From positions 1 through 64,000 of the forward strand of contig ARYC01001243.1 of NCBI GenBank assembly GCA_000711775.1: 64,000 nt of DNA, read 5' to 3'. A program made the translations under genes and the position numbers. The notes under the pieces were generated by a model. It did not search any database and was not told where the DNA came from. It saw nothing but the letters and a program-made list of their open reading frames with translations. How positions within the stretch are numbered: position 1 is the first letter of the stretch; each line of letters begins with the position of its first letter. The DNA is from Oxytricha trifallax (Eukaryota > Ciliophora > Spirotrichea > Sporadotrichida > Oxytrichidae). This document shows positions 25,801-34,216 of the stretch, piece by piece.

Positions 25801-28800
25801 ATTGGGGTTAGTAGAGAAATTAGGCCAATTTGCAAAATGAGAAATAGAAATTAGCGAAATTTAGGGTCTATTTATGATGAGTAATATTTAGATTTACTGC
25901 TTAAGCTTAGGTATGGTACAAGTATTAATAAAGACTAAGCCAAACCTGTACTAAATTATGCAGCAATTGCAAAGTTATTACGCAAGAGTGCCTCAATTGT
26001 TAGGTATCACTGCTTGCTAGCTGTTTAGCATTTTAATTCTGGTTGTTGAACGCAGCCTGCAAGAAAATAAAAGTTCTCTCAGGCTCATATTGACTTCCTC
26101 TGCGACTCTAAGACTTTGAAGTATTGGGCACACTTTCCATTAGACTAGCGAGCTGTCATGTTTCATCGCAGGTTTCCTGACATACGTATCTCTCCTTAGA
26201 CTATAGCCAATACTTCTAGAAGAAATGGTATTACTTTCAAGACTGTCAACAGAGTGAAGAGAGTGATTGATTTTACAGTGCCATTTTATAGTAATAATTT
26301 AAACTATATATATATATATGATTAAATGCAGAGAGCTATTACTAATAACATCAAGTTCATACACGCTGATGAAGCTGTATTCACTTTTAACACCTTTATT
26401 AATAAGTCTTGGTATAAGAAGTATGATAATATAGAAGTCTATGATTAAAAAGTAGAGGTAGTCACCCATGCAATTTTAGCTGGTATAAGTGAAGATTCAG
26501 GCTTAGAGAGTTATGTTATTCACCCTCGCTCTATTAAGCGAGAGTAGTATATAGAGTTCCTACATAAGCTCAGAGAGAAGTATAGTAACCAAGAGATCAT
26601 CCTGTTTGTTGATAACCTCTCAGTTCATAAGACTAAGGAGTCTAAGAAAGCTTATGAAGAGCTAAACATAACTACTGTATACAACGTTCCTTATAGCCCT
26701 TAATTTAATGGAATTGAATTCTACTGGAGTTAAATCAAGACATACTACAAGAAGCTGCTGCTGTATCATCTTATGCATGACTTGCCCATCGATACAGTAG
26801 ACTTAATTCAAAGCAGCTGTAAGAGAGTGAGCGTAGATAAGATAACAGTCTGTGCGAGAGAGGGAAGAATGAATGTTTATAAATAAGTTTTAGATTTAAA
26901 TGAATGAATAAGTTCACGTATTAAACTAACCCATTAAGGGGTTTAGCTTCTCTTTCTTTTCCTCTTCTTATGGCTTGCTTGGGCCCATATTTCTTCTCTT
27001 AGTGCCAGCTCCTGCATCTATGTTCATTTCATCTGGTTTTTAGACCTCTTTATAAAGCCTCTTGCTCACCTCATAAATTGTCTACGACTTTCTTTCTCTG
27101 TGAACCTTTGCATGCTCTTTCATAAGATAAATACCAGTGCCAGATTTTCCTACAAAGTTATATGTCAAAGCTTACTCGAAAGATAAGGATGCTTCTTAAG
27201 TTCCTCTAGCCAAGCTGAGCTTATTAGAATGCCTTGCTTTTTCTAGTCTTCAGGAGAGATAGAATATCGTTTCTTATGTGCTTCTTCATTTATTTCTCTG
27301 AGATACTCCTCTTTTATTGTACCAAGAACACCAAAGAAAAAGTTCCTCTCCGGTAGTTTATTAGAGAGTGGTTTCTTGGTAGGAAGGGTAAACTACCACT
27401 TCCTCATCTTACATGGCATCCTCATAAAGATTAGTGACTGAAATCTCAGGGTAGTTTGGTATTTCTATCAACTTAATTTCAGTGTTTTTGAAGGCTTTCT
27501 TCTCATCACAGAGTATCGCTCTTAGAAATGAGATTTTGGTACCTTCCATCGTCGGAAGGAATAATCCAACTGTTTAAGATGTCAATAGTCGTCAAGTTAT
27601 CTTACCATGTAAAGTTAAATATCGATAGAGATCTTCCTTACTTCTGAATCTTGAGATCATTTCTTGAGCCTCGACTCTTTTCATTTGATCATTGAGTGAT
27701 TCCATCTTTGTTCCTCTTCCTATTAATGAATTTCAAATTATAATTTATAGACTTCTGGATACTATTGTTTAAAAACTTACTATTAAATATGGGCATCTTA
27801 TAGGAGGTCAACCCTGTAAAGATACGTGGAGAAAGTTCGCAGAAGCTGTAACAAACTTCAGAGATGGAGCTCCATTTTTATCAATTTAGTTCCTTTAAAT
27901 TAGTACTAAATTTGTTTAAATTTAATTAGTACCGGTACTTAATCCGTTTAAGTTTAATTGGTACCAATTTAATAGTACCAAAACTTAATTAGTACCTAGT
28001 TTTAATCCAGTGAGGCTTTAATGGAAAAGTTCCAATTTGGTTTAAAACTTTATTGGTACCAGTACCAACCTGAACTTTATCTGAGTTGGTACCAGAATCA
28101 AAATTATTAAGAGTAAAATTACGAAAATTATACTTATAAACTGAGTATAAATATGAAGTCTTAGAGCTTAGATCAAACCATCATTAATGGTGTTGCAACT
28201 CCTATATAGTCCAGATATAGCTATAGAGGTTTTAAGAGCTTTATAATAGAAATTTAAATTTGAATTTAAACATGGCGGTCAACTTAAATCGTAGAGCGGC
28301 ACTTTTAGGAGCAGGTCAATCAATGTTCAACTTTGGCTCCACTAAAAAGCCTGAAATCATTCATGTTGAGAGGGAGGTAGAGCTAAGAGCTCTTGAATTT
28401 GAAGCAGAGGTTTTTATCATAGAAGCATTAAACCAGAGGGAGAGCGCAGAGATAGGGGTTTAAACTTAAATTGATTATGTTGAGGAGCTAAAAGAACAGC
28501 AACCAATCGAAAAGATAAAAACATATTAATGTGAAGACAGCTAGAATCATTTCTCAACTGAACAAAGCTTGAAGAGACACCATAAAGAGGTACACTCTGG
28601 CAAAGCCAAGATCTATTTCAAGCATGAAAAGGTAGATGGTAGGTATTAGTGTACGACATGCATGAAATCATATACACACTCAGCTAAAGTTAAAAGGCAT
28701 ATGCAAAAGCATCACCTCAGTGAGTTCTTGATTGAAGATAAAGAGACTAAAAAACTAGTGCCAGCTAAAAGAAAATCTAATACTCTAGAGTCATAAAGAG

Positions 28801-30509
28801 AACAACAAGAGAGACTCAAGAGACAGAAGCGATATGAATCGATGAACCAGCCAGCAGGTAATACAATTTTAGCATGCTTCTAAGCGAAGGCAATGAATAT
28901 ACCTGCATTAAATGCAGTTGATCTCAGCACTTGTATTGAAAACTACTTGAATATAAACGTGCCTGCAAAAGCAAAGCTCATAGTAGTTGATGAGTATGCA
29001 TACAAGGTGTATCCATTCAGTTATCTTATTAAGAACCAACAGTATTAGAACGAGTTTGCTAATGAATACATGGTACTTAGAGAGGCCTAAAGAAAAGACT
29101 GCAAGAATTTGCTTAAGCTAAATGGTGTTATTTTAAGTTATGGTTTCATCGCATTAAGGCTAAAGAAATTTGAGATGACTCTGAGAGACTACCTATATCA
29201 CAATAGATACCCTGATGATTTAAACGATATACTCTCAGATATGATTCAGGGTGTTAAGGAGTTGCATGAACTTGGATATGTTCATAGAGATTTGAAGCCT
29301 GAAAACGTTATGCTAAATCTCTGCCCTTTAGAAGTAGTGGTTATCGATTTCAATAGAGCTTTAAGATAGGAGATTGTCACTTTAGCACAGGTACTTGGTA
29401 CTCCAGGTTACTTCCCAATAAGAGAGAAGTGGACTAATGGTTCTGTTTAATGGGATGTTTGGGCAGTAGCAGCAATAATTTTAGAAAGTGACATGGAATG
29501 TATGTCTTACTTTGGTACAAAGCATGAAAAATAATCAATAAGCTTAGCTTAGAAGCATATAAAGTAAGAAGATGTCTGCGAAGAAATAAAAAGCATAGTA
29601 GAGATGATAATCGTGAGAGCTCCTTCATATCCTAGATAATCCTTAGATGACATACTTGAGCCACTATAGAGAGCAAGATTCATAAGATACAACAAAGACA
29701 AGCAGATTAAATTTGTTTGAATTAAGTACTCTAATACTCATTAAATATTCATTAAATTCGCATAAAAACTGTGTTTTCTCTACTAACCCCAATAAGACCC
29801 CAACTATACCCTACAAATCAAAGCACTTATAAACCTCACTAAGGGGTTTTGGGGTTTTGAATGCTGAGAGATCAAGCTGGTGATGCTACAGATTTCTTGA
29901 GAAGAATTGGAAAGAGTTTTGAAGGTGTGTTTGATGATGCTGAGTGTGCCCATCTCAAGCTTTTCTACATCATGATTGATAATAAATGAGTTAAAGTAAT
30001 TTTAATTAAAATAGCTTCATATTTAAACATATCTTTAGCAATATTCCACCTCTTACTCTCAACTACATCGAGTACATCAAGAAAGGCAAAGAAAAGATTT
30101 TCAAAAAGAACAACAAAGACGCTTTCATTTCAGAAGATGGTTTCCCCCTGGGAGTGGCTTATCTTCTAAAAATCCTTAATTAAATTGAGAACTTTGAATC
30201 TTTGAATTGGTTCGATCACATGAAACAAAAGTTCAGAAAAGACCAGAAAGGAATTCAACAGAGAATTGAGAGACTTGGAGGTGCTGCTTAGCTCCAGCAA
30301 AATAGTTAATTTTATAATAAGTAGTAACATAAATTAATATTTTAGCAAATTACTTAATGATTCTTACTTTATATAAATAAATACTATGAACGAGGATGAG
30401 CAACTTGAAGACCAAATGAGTATTAAGAGACTTCAAGATCTTGACAAAGAATTCGAGTTGCTTAATTACTGCTTTAGCGCTTCCCTAATTCTTTTCAAAG
30501 AAATTTGAG
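19827..30509 (+). CDS. WASHC4: WASH complex subunit 4 (SWIP), interrupted by IESs and a TBE
   Basis: SWIP is a large helical subunit of the WASH complex, which activates Arp2/3 on endosomes. It starts at the ATG at 19827 (MADLFKEYDSSSSS) and ends at TGA 30507-30509. Landmarks matching animal SWIP, in order: FLEQINKFEKITNSRLVDLW, FFDPLIYFGESG, DINQFLGEQTKLKNDTF, LLKAIE-like MLKAIEIEFKTKK, CRFLYWNSL, MDWAMYTRMSDLYLF, FYEMTALSPHDWKTYQHMR, SHLPSQTLEQGVDIL, FRQLITQFGNALGFVRMIR, PPLTLNYIEYIKKGKEK, DGFPLGVAYLLKILNQ and LDKEFELLNYCFSASLILF. It is colinear, not scrambled. Inserted in it are an inverted-repeat element, a GC-rich coding IES, a whole TBE and several small IESs. Confidence 0.92.
19933..20337 (+). 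other. intron (enlarged by an inverted-repeat element) in WASHC4
   Basis: A GTAAGC donor follows codons for DFIPK, and a TATAG acceptor precedes codons for KPQEAVFEEG; splicing keeps the frame. Other introns seen here are mostly 35-50 nt, so about 400 nt is unusually long. The 270-bp inverted-repeat element accounts for the excess. Either the whole stretch is spliced, or the element is removed as an IES first. Confidence 0.6.
19964..20233. mobile_element. MITE-like inverted-repeat element with C4A4 termini
   Basis: Two arms of about 77 bp in inverted orientation (19964-20040 and 20157-20233) that agree except at about four positions, around a central stretch of roughly 115 bp. The outer ends read AATAAAACCCCGTTA and its complement, so each terminus carries one telomere-like AAAACCCC block. 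There is no coding capacity. This is the structure of a non-autonomous DNA transposon; it may be mobilised by a TBE-type or other transposase. A target duplication is not clear, because the AT-rich flank is itself part of the palindrome. Confidence 0.75.
21848..23317 (+). CDS. germline-limited 489-codon ORF, function unknown
   Basis: Starts at ATG 21848 (MPNFSTYTKNFIQTLIRGS) and ends at TGA 23315-23317, with many in-frame TAA/TAG read as Gln. Residues 1-100 look helical (DIIDTIITES, IQKVIYIAKKVAQINPAL); about 100-215 are Pro/Ser/Gln-rich and acidic (DYDSEADISFYEGG). Residues 235-251 come from an AT-rich 50-bp stretch. A second ATG at codon 252 (22601; MSEHRDAQMND) opens a helical domain (FKALELKEQIVSLRIQSAT), and the last 35 residues are extremely basic (QPKKPRKNNKKRRNNQ). 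Codons end mostly in C (ATC, AAC, TTC, CTC), unlike the host gene. The basic tail suggests nucleic-acid binding, as in capsid, Gag or chromatin proteins. I do not recognise the family. It may be two cistrons rather than one. Confidence 0.75.
23333..23362 (+). terminator. GC-rich hairpin just after the germline-limited ORF
   Basis: About 20-40 bases after the TGA the sequence AGGGG-GGCTTTGA-CCCCT can fold into a 5-bp stem with an 8-nt loop, followed by ATT repeats. It could be a structured 3' UTR element. The stem is short, so this is only a suggestion. Confidence 0.3.
23370..23402. repeat. ATT trinucleotide repeat
   Basis: A run of ATT/TTA units at the right end of the GC-rich IES, marking the return to AT-rich composition before the pointer. 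Confidence 0.7.
25456..25495. other. IES in WASHC4, pointer AACTT
   Basis: A 40-bp AT-rich IES. AACTT occurs at 25451-25455 and 25491-25495. Removal joins AIKKL to GTLKGGITFLDKFRQLI, matching the SWIP family across the junction. Confidence 0.85.
25735..25819 (+). repeat. TBE copy 1 left terminal inverted repeat
   Basis: 85 bp beginning with two C4A4-type telomere blocks; it is repeated in inverted orientation at 29775-29859. Confidence 0.95.
25837..26907 (+). CDS. TBE transposase (42-kDa, DD34E) with in-frame TGA at codon 71
   Basis: The transposase thought to act in TBE movement and in developmental DNA elimination. It starts at ATG 25837 (MRNRNQRNLGSIYDE) and stops at TGA 26905-26907 (YKQVLDLNE). 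The catalytic Asp are in FIHADEAVF and LFVDNLSVHK and the Glu in FNGIEFYW, with exactly 34 residues between the second Asp and the Glu. The N-terminal part holds a helix-turn-helix-like segment (AAIAKLLRKSASIVRYHC). Codon 71 (26047-26049) is TGA, the only stop in this code, so a full-length product needs readthrough, or else translation may begin downstream. A TA expansion adds an extra Ile-Tyr pair near 26315. It converges with the 22-kDa ORF, leaving a 6-nt gap. Confidence 0.9.
26914..27705 (-). CDS. TBE 22-kDa ORF, with a short intron
   Basis: Starts at the ATG at 27705-27703 (MESLNDQMKRVEAQEMISRF) and ends at TGA 26916-26914 (NPLMGQFNT). After RSKEDLYRYLTLH a 36-nt GTAAG...ACAG intron is needed to continue in frame into GLFLPTMEGTKISFL. 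The body is charged and contains HRERKSQTIYEVSKRLY and a Lys/Glu-rich C-terminus. There are no recognisable catalytic motifs. It lies between the two plus-strand ORFs, convergent with the transposase and divergent from the kinase ORF. Confidence 0.85.
27885..28110. promoter_or_regulatory. GTACC-repeat divergent spacer of TBE copy 1
   Basis: The spacer between the divergent 22-kDa and zinc-finger/kinase ORFs. It contains many copies of GGTACC, TACCGGTAC and AGTACC palindromes about 15-30 bp apart, embedded in TTTAATT. The same array is at 37980-38190 in copy 2. Its position suggests a bidirectional promoter or a binding array for an element-encoded zinc-finger protein; that role is inference. 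Confidence 0.5.
28272..29720 (+). CDS. TBE 57-kDa zinc-finger/protein-kinase ORF
   Basis: About 482 codons from ATG 28272 (MAVNLNRRAALLGAG) to TGA 29718-29720, open throughout with TAA/TAG as Gln. Around residues 95-150 there are two C2H2-type fingers. The first (QCED-S-...H...H) has Ser for the second Cys, while the second (QCTTCMKSYTHSAKVKRHMQ) is intact. The C-terminal half is kinase-like: HRDLKPENVML holds the catalytic-loop Asp and Asn, and VVVIDFN takes the place of DFG, with Asn for Gly. The Gly-rich loop is poorly matched. The function in TBE biology is unknown; kinase activity is doubtful from the sequence alone. Confidence 0.9.
29775..29859 (+). repeat. TBE copy 1 right terminal inverted repeat
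   Basis: The inverted copy of the left 85-bp repeat, ending GGGGTTTTGGGGTTTTG before the AAT target duplicate. Confidence 0.95.
29978..30045. other. IES in WASHC4, pointer ATT
   Basis: ATT occurs at 29975-29977 and 30043-30045. Removal gives LKLFYIMI-PPLTLNYIEYI, matching the family's FYIIVPPLTLNFVE. The left side otherwise runs into TGA. Confidence 0.8.
30301..30403. other. IES in WASHC4, pointer AGCAA
   Basis: AGCAA occurs at 30296-30300 and 30399-30403. Removal joins RLGGAAQLQQ to LEDQMSIKRLQDLDKEF, which continues to the conserved C-terminus. Without removal the frame reaches TGA near 30358. Confidence 0.8.
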
Positions 30510-30878
30510 ACACCGGAATTGAGAATTAGTTAAATAGACTCGCTAAATTAGAAAAATCTAATTGTTTAGATTGAATAGTTTGGACTAATGTGTGGCTTGA
30601 TGTTAAAAACTATTAAAATTTAGAATCGTAATGAGGTTTTTCTGATTGAGTCTTAAAATGACTTAGATTCTTAAATATTATTATCAATCAAATCCAAATA
30701 ACTTTAGATAAAAATTTAATACATACTATAAGCGAATTTAATCATATTAAATATAATATTGCATGAATATAATTTAATTTTAACAATAATATGGATTCGA
30801 ACTTTAATAAAATATTTTATAATGGATCTATGCAATATTTATATATTATTTGAGTGAAATTACTAAATAGCAAATAAA
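30510..30878. other. intergenic spacer
   Basis: AT-rich DNA between the WASHC4 stop and the RLP24 start. No coding island was seen. Confidence 0.5.
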
Positions 30879-31794
30879 ATGAGAATTGATATATGCTACT
30901 TCTGCTCAGCCAAGGTCTACCCTGGTCATGGTGTCATGTTCGTGAGAAACGATTCAAAGGTATGAATTCCATTCCAATCTATTCAAATATTTCCAATTTA
31001 AAAGCCAACTCTATGGTCACTTGGTCTTTAAATTGAGTTGACTTTGTAAACATTGAGAAATCAAAATCTCTTTATTTTTTCTCTGTTTAACATTGAAATA
31101 CTAATGAATTTGTTTAGACTTTCAGATTCTGCTCGTCAAAATGCAATAGACTATTCAAGGCAAAGAAGAACCCCAGAAAGTTGAGATGGACCAAGGCTTA
31201 CCGTGCTGCCCACGGTAAGGAGATGACTGTTGACTCAGTTCTTGAATTCGAGCAAAGAAGAAATGTTCCAACCAGATATAACAGAGACTTAAATTATAAA
31301 CTCATACCTAAAATGGAAAGGTATGAAATTTTATTACTCATCAGACAGCATACATTTATATAAATTCACTTGATGGTGAAGACTATTTAGGCAATGAAGA
31401 AAATCGATGAAATCAAGGCACGCAGACAAGAGAGATTCTTCGCTCGTAGAATGGCCAAGGCAGCTGCCAAGAAGAAACAAGACATTGAGAATGAGCTACT
31501 TACTCACAGCGATTTAATCAATGACTCCAAAGTTAAGAAATATATCGAGAAGAAGAAGGAAGAGAAGAGATTAAAGCAATTAGCTAAATATCTTTACTTA
31601 TAATCACTCACAAATTTACCCCAAAACCCCTTATCTAAAATACTAAATATCAGGAACAAGCTAACAGAAGCAAAGGCATGGGCAAGGACATCGATATGTT
31701 GGAGGAAAGCGAAGACGAAAAGATGGAGATCGTAGAAAAAATTAAAACCAAGAAGTCAGCTAAAAAGACCAAGGCCATCAAGAAGAAGGTATGA
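30879..31794 (+). CDS. RLP24: RLP24, ribosomal L24-like 60S biogenesis factor
   Basis: RLP24 (RSL24D1) holds the eL24 position on pre-60S particles. It starts at ATG 30879 with [20 protein letters not shown] and continues [47 protein letters not shown] and [19 protein letters not shown]. This has the two CxxC-type zinc pairs and the order typical of RLP24 rather than cytoplasmic eL24. The C-terminus is acidic then basic ([31 protein letters not shown]), ending at TGA 31792-31794. One intron (30960-31117) and two IESs with clear pointers interrupt it. Length and motif order agree with the family. Confidence 0.92.
30960..31117 (+). other. intron in RLP24
   Basis: GTATGA donor after NDSK and TTTAG acceptor before TFRFCSS; the frame is kept. 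At 158 nt it may include an IES. Confidence 0.6.
31291..31371. other. IES in RLP24, pointer ACTT
   Basis: ACTT occurs at 31287-31290 and 31368-31371. Removal gives YNRDLMVKTIQAMKKID, matching the family's QRELWNKTIDAMKRVE. Confidence 0.85.
31588..31664. other. IES in RLP24, pointer AGCTAA, with a C4A4 block inside
   Basis: AGCTAA occurs at 31582-31587 and 31659-31664. Removal joins RLKQLA to [13 protein letters not shown] in frame. The IES contains ACCCCAAAACCCC (31618-31630), the same telomere-like core as TBE ends. Confidence 0.8.
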
Positions 31795-32079
31795 ACGAAA
31801 AATGATAATAAAGCAAGTATATTGGGACAAGTAACTTTCTGATTAAATATTCGCAAAAAAGAGCTAAGAGCTTATTTATTCTTAATTAAAACATAATTTT
31901 AATGCTTTCCTATATACCCATCATTGAAACATAAGCATAAAAATATACATAAATATATATTTTTAAACTAATAGGGCCATAAATCAAAGTTTATTCTAAT
32001 TTTTAATTTGAAAAAATAAATCAAAAATTTCTCATAGTCTATAATAAATTTATAAAGTTTGCGTATTAATAATTTAAAA

Positions 32080-33660
32080 ATGAACGACGACTTAGAGAAC
32101 GACAACGAATAAAATTACTACCAGAACTAGCAAAAAAATCATCAAAAATAACTAAAAAAACAGAATTTAAGATTGAATAATGCTGCCCACAAATCTGATG
32201 ACCCTGTGAACTACCCAAACCCCCTCAAAGAACCTTCGAGCTAATCTTCTCTTGATGGTAGTTTTCACAGTAATCAAACTCGCACTGCTCCCTCTGCAAA
32301 TAACAACCATGCTATTGAGTAAATTTAATCATAAAATAATTTGGATATATTTTAAAATAAAAGCCTATGCAATAACAATCACATTCATGATTTGGACTAG
32401 TAAACTTGGCTTGAGTTACTCCCATAGATTTTATTTGTGGCATTTATCATATTCTTGGTTATTTATGCAGCTTATGATTGGGATCATATTTTACAATTGT
32501 TCAATTAATTTGTCATATGGGTCAAGGAAGATCCTCTAACCTCATTTTATATAAACTAACACACAAGGAATTTAATTAATAATTATTTATAATTGTCATC
32601 TTTTGCTATTTTAGTGATATATGTAGGTTTAGTAGTTTTCGCATTTCCCATTTTGTACATGACAATTGCACTTGGATTTGCTTTTTCACAGGCATTTGAA
32701 TCTAGCTATATCGCTTTCACTTATGGACTCATCATCATTACCACTTTATTTTTCCCCATATACCTTCATTCCTTTTTTATGAATTAAAGCTTTTAAAAGA
32801 ATTTTACTTCAATATTGATGGGAGGTGTAGTAGCCTTTGAAATATCCCGTAGATGGCTGTCTAAATCAATCAAACGTCGCTGCCTCTCTAAGCATCGCTC
32901 TTTTATCGCAATAAATCACGTGATAACCAAAGAAGGATGGCGCACAGTGTTTCTCCTGAGACTCACTCCTTTCCCCTATTCTGTGATTTCTTACCTACTT
33001 GGATTCACTGCACTCAAAGTTAAAGATTTTATTATTGGAAGTTTAGTGGTCGGGCTTCATGTCTCCATCTGGTTGTATATTGGTTTAAGTCTTGATCATT
33101 TCAAATAATTTAATCTAATTAGAGCTTATGAATAAGTTTTAGAGGTTTTACCCTTATTATCTCTATCGCAATGCATGATAATTAAAATAATTAAGGAATT
33201 AGCAAAATTCATAAAGTAGCACTTCCACAAATAATAACAATAGCCCCTAGAAAATACAAGGAAACCCTTAATTTGAGTTTTTCTTCTTAAGTGGTGAAAT
33301 AGTTATAGCTTTTCTAGTGGGTTTCTTGATAAGCTACAAAGCTAAAATGGAGTTAGACAGACAGATCGAAGAAGACAGAGCCAATGAACTGAGTTAACAG
33401 AGTAATAATTAAAATTAAAATGATAATAATGAAGGAATTATTGAATTGGCAAGGTTTGATCAATTATATTAAAATAAAATAGGTTCAGATTTAAACTTTT
33501 GATTAACTTCCCTATAACCTTATCAATTTATTGTAGAAATAAGATAAACGTTATATTTTATTAATGAAATGATCAGAATAACGTAGACTAAGAATAAATG
33601 TATCAATAATAGGAGGAATAACAGCAACATAGAGCTGCACCTTCATTAAGACATTTATGA
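32080..33660 (+). CDS. TVP38/TMEM64 (VTT-domain) membrane protein
   Basis: A multi-pass membrane protein of the VTT/DedA-like superfamily, associated with ER/Golgi lipid handling. It starts at ATG 32080 (MNDDLENDNEQNYYQNQQ) with a long hydrophilic Q/N-rich N-tail. Membrane segments follow: LPQILFVAFIIFLVIYAAY, AILVIYVGLVVFAFPILYM and FTYGLIIITTLFFPIYL. The VTT signature comes next: GGVVAFEISRRWLSKSI, FLLRLTPFPYSVISYLLGFT and FIIGSLVVGLHVSIWLYIG. A last membrane segment (GEIVIAFLVGFLISYKAK) and a Q-rich tail end at TGA 33658-33660. IESs lie near 32765-32815, about 33150-33280 and about 33480-33570; their pointers were not resolved. Confidence 0.85.
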
Positions 33661-34216
33661 AAATTTTAAATATCTATAGGGGTACTAAATTATAATTCAA
33701 AGTTTTTACAGTAAATTAAGTTTCTATAACTCATTTCCTCATATAAATTTTATATAACATAACTCTATTCATATGCAATAAAAAGCAATATTTATTGCTA
33801 AATAATATAAGGTAATAAAGGTTTATAAAAATCTATTCTAATATAATAAATTAAAAATATTTAAATTATTTTTAAGCAATATTATCAGCAATTAAAATCT
33901 TGATATATTTATTCATTTTGTTTGAGATTTTGAAAATTCTTAAGCTATATTAATAAAGCCAATTAAGTATTTAAAATCAAAAGGTTATGACATCATATTT
34001 TATGAATAGGATTTAATTAATTGAAAGCATAATTAATTAATTAATGAAATAAATATACTTAATAGCGAATTATTAATTATATTTTCTGAAATATATGTTA
34101 TTAATTTGCACCAATAATAAATTTAAAATTTATTTATCTCCTCACAAAATAAGTAACAGGGTTTATATATTTAATGTTTTTTGAAAATTATCATAGAAAA
34201 TTCTTGAACTGGTACT
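33661..34216. other. convergent intergenic spacer
   Basis: AT-rich DNA of about 550 bp between the 3' ends of the VTT gene (+) and the kinase gene (-). Nothing coding was recognised. Confidence 0.5.

Larger units (their letters stand above)
25735..29859 (+). mobile_element. TBE transposon, complete (copy 1), inside WASHC4 coding sequence
   Basis: A 4125-bp element with near-perfect 85-bp inverted terminal repeats (25735-25819 and 29775-29859), each starting with the 17-mer CAAAACCCCAAAACCCC. The target duplication is AAT (25732-25734 and 29860-29862), fitting the known ANT preference. It carries three ORFs in the standard TBE order: transposase (+), 22-kDa protein (-) and zinc-finger/kinase (+). 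Deleting the element and one AAT joins MFDMSIR to MLRDQAGDATDFL in frame, so it sits within what becomes macronuclear coding sequence and is removed like an IES. Confidence 0.97.

Noticed and set aside
26010-26060. An intron removing the TGA at codon 71 of the transposase
   Set aside because: Copy 1 offers a GT...AG pair around it, but copy 2 lacks the AG at the matching position and the surrounding codons align without a gap.
28152-28271. ATG at 28152 as the start of the TBE zinc-finger/kinase ORF
   Set aside because: Its frame reaches TGA at 28260; the ATG at 28272 opens the long frame, and the equivalent ATG is used in copy 2.
19827-30509. Scrambled gene order in WASHC4
   Set aside because: All recognised segments follow the family order on one strand; only insertions are needed to explain it.
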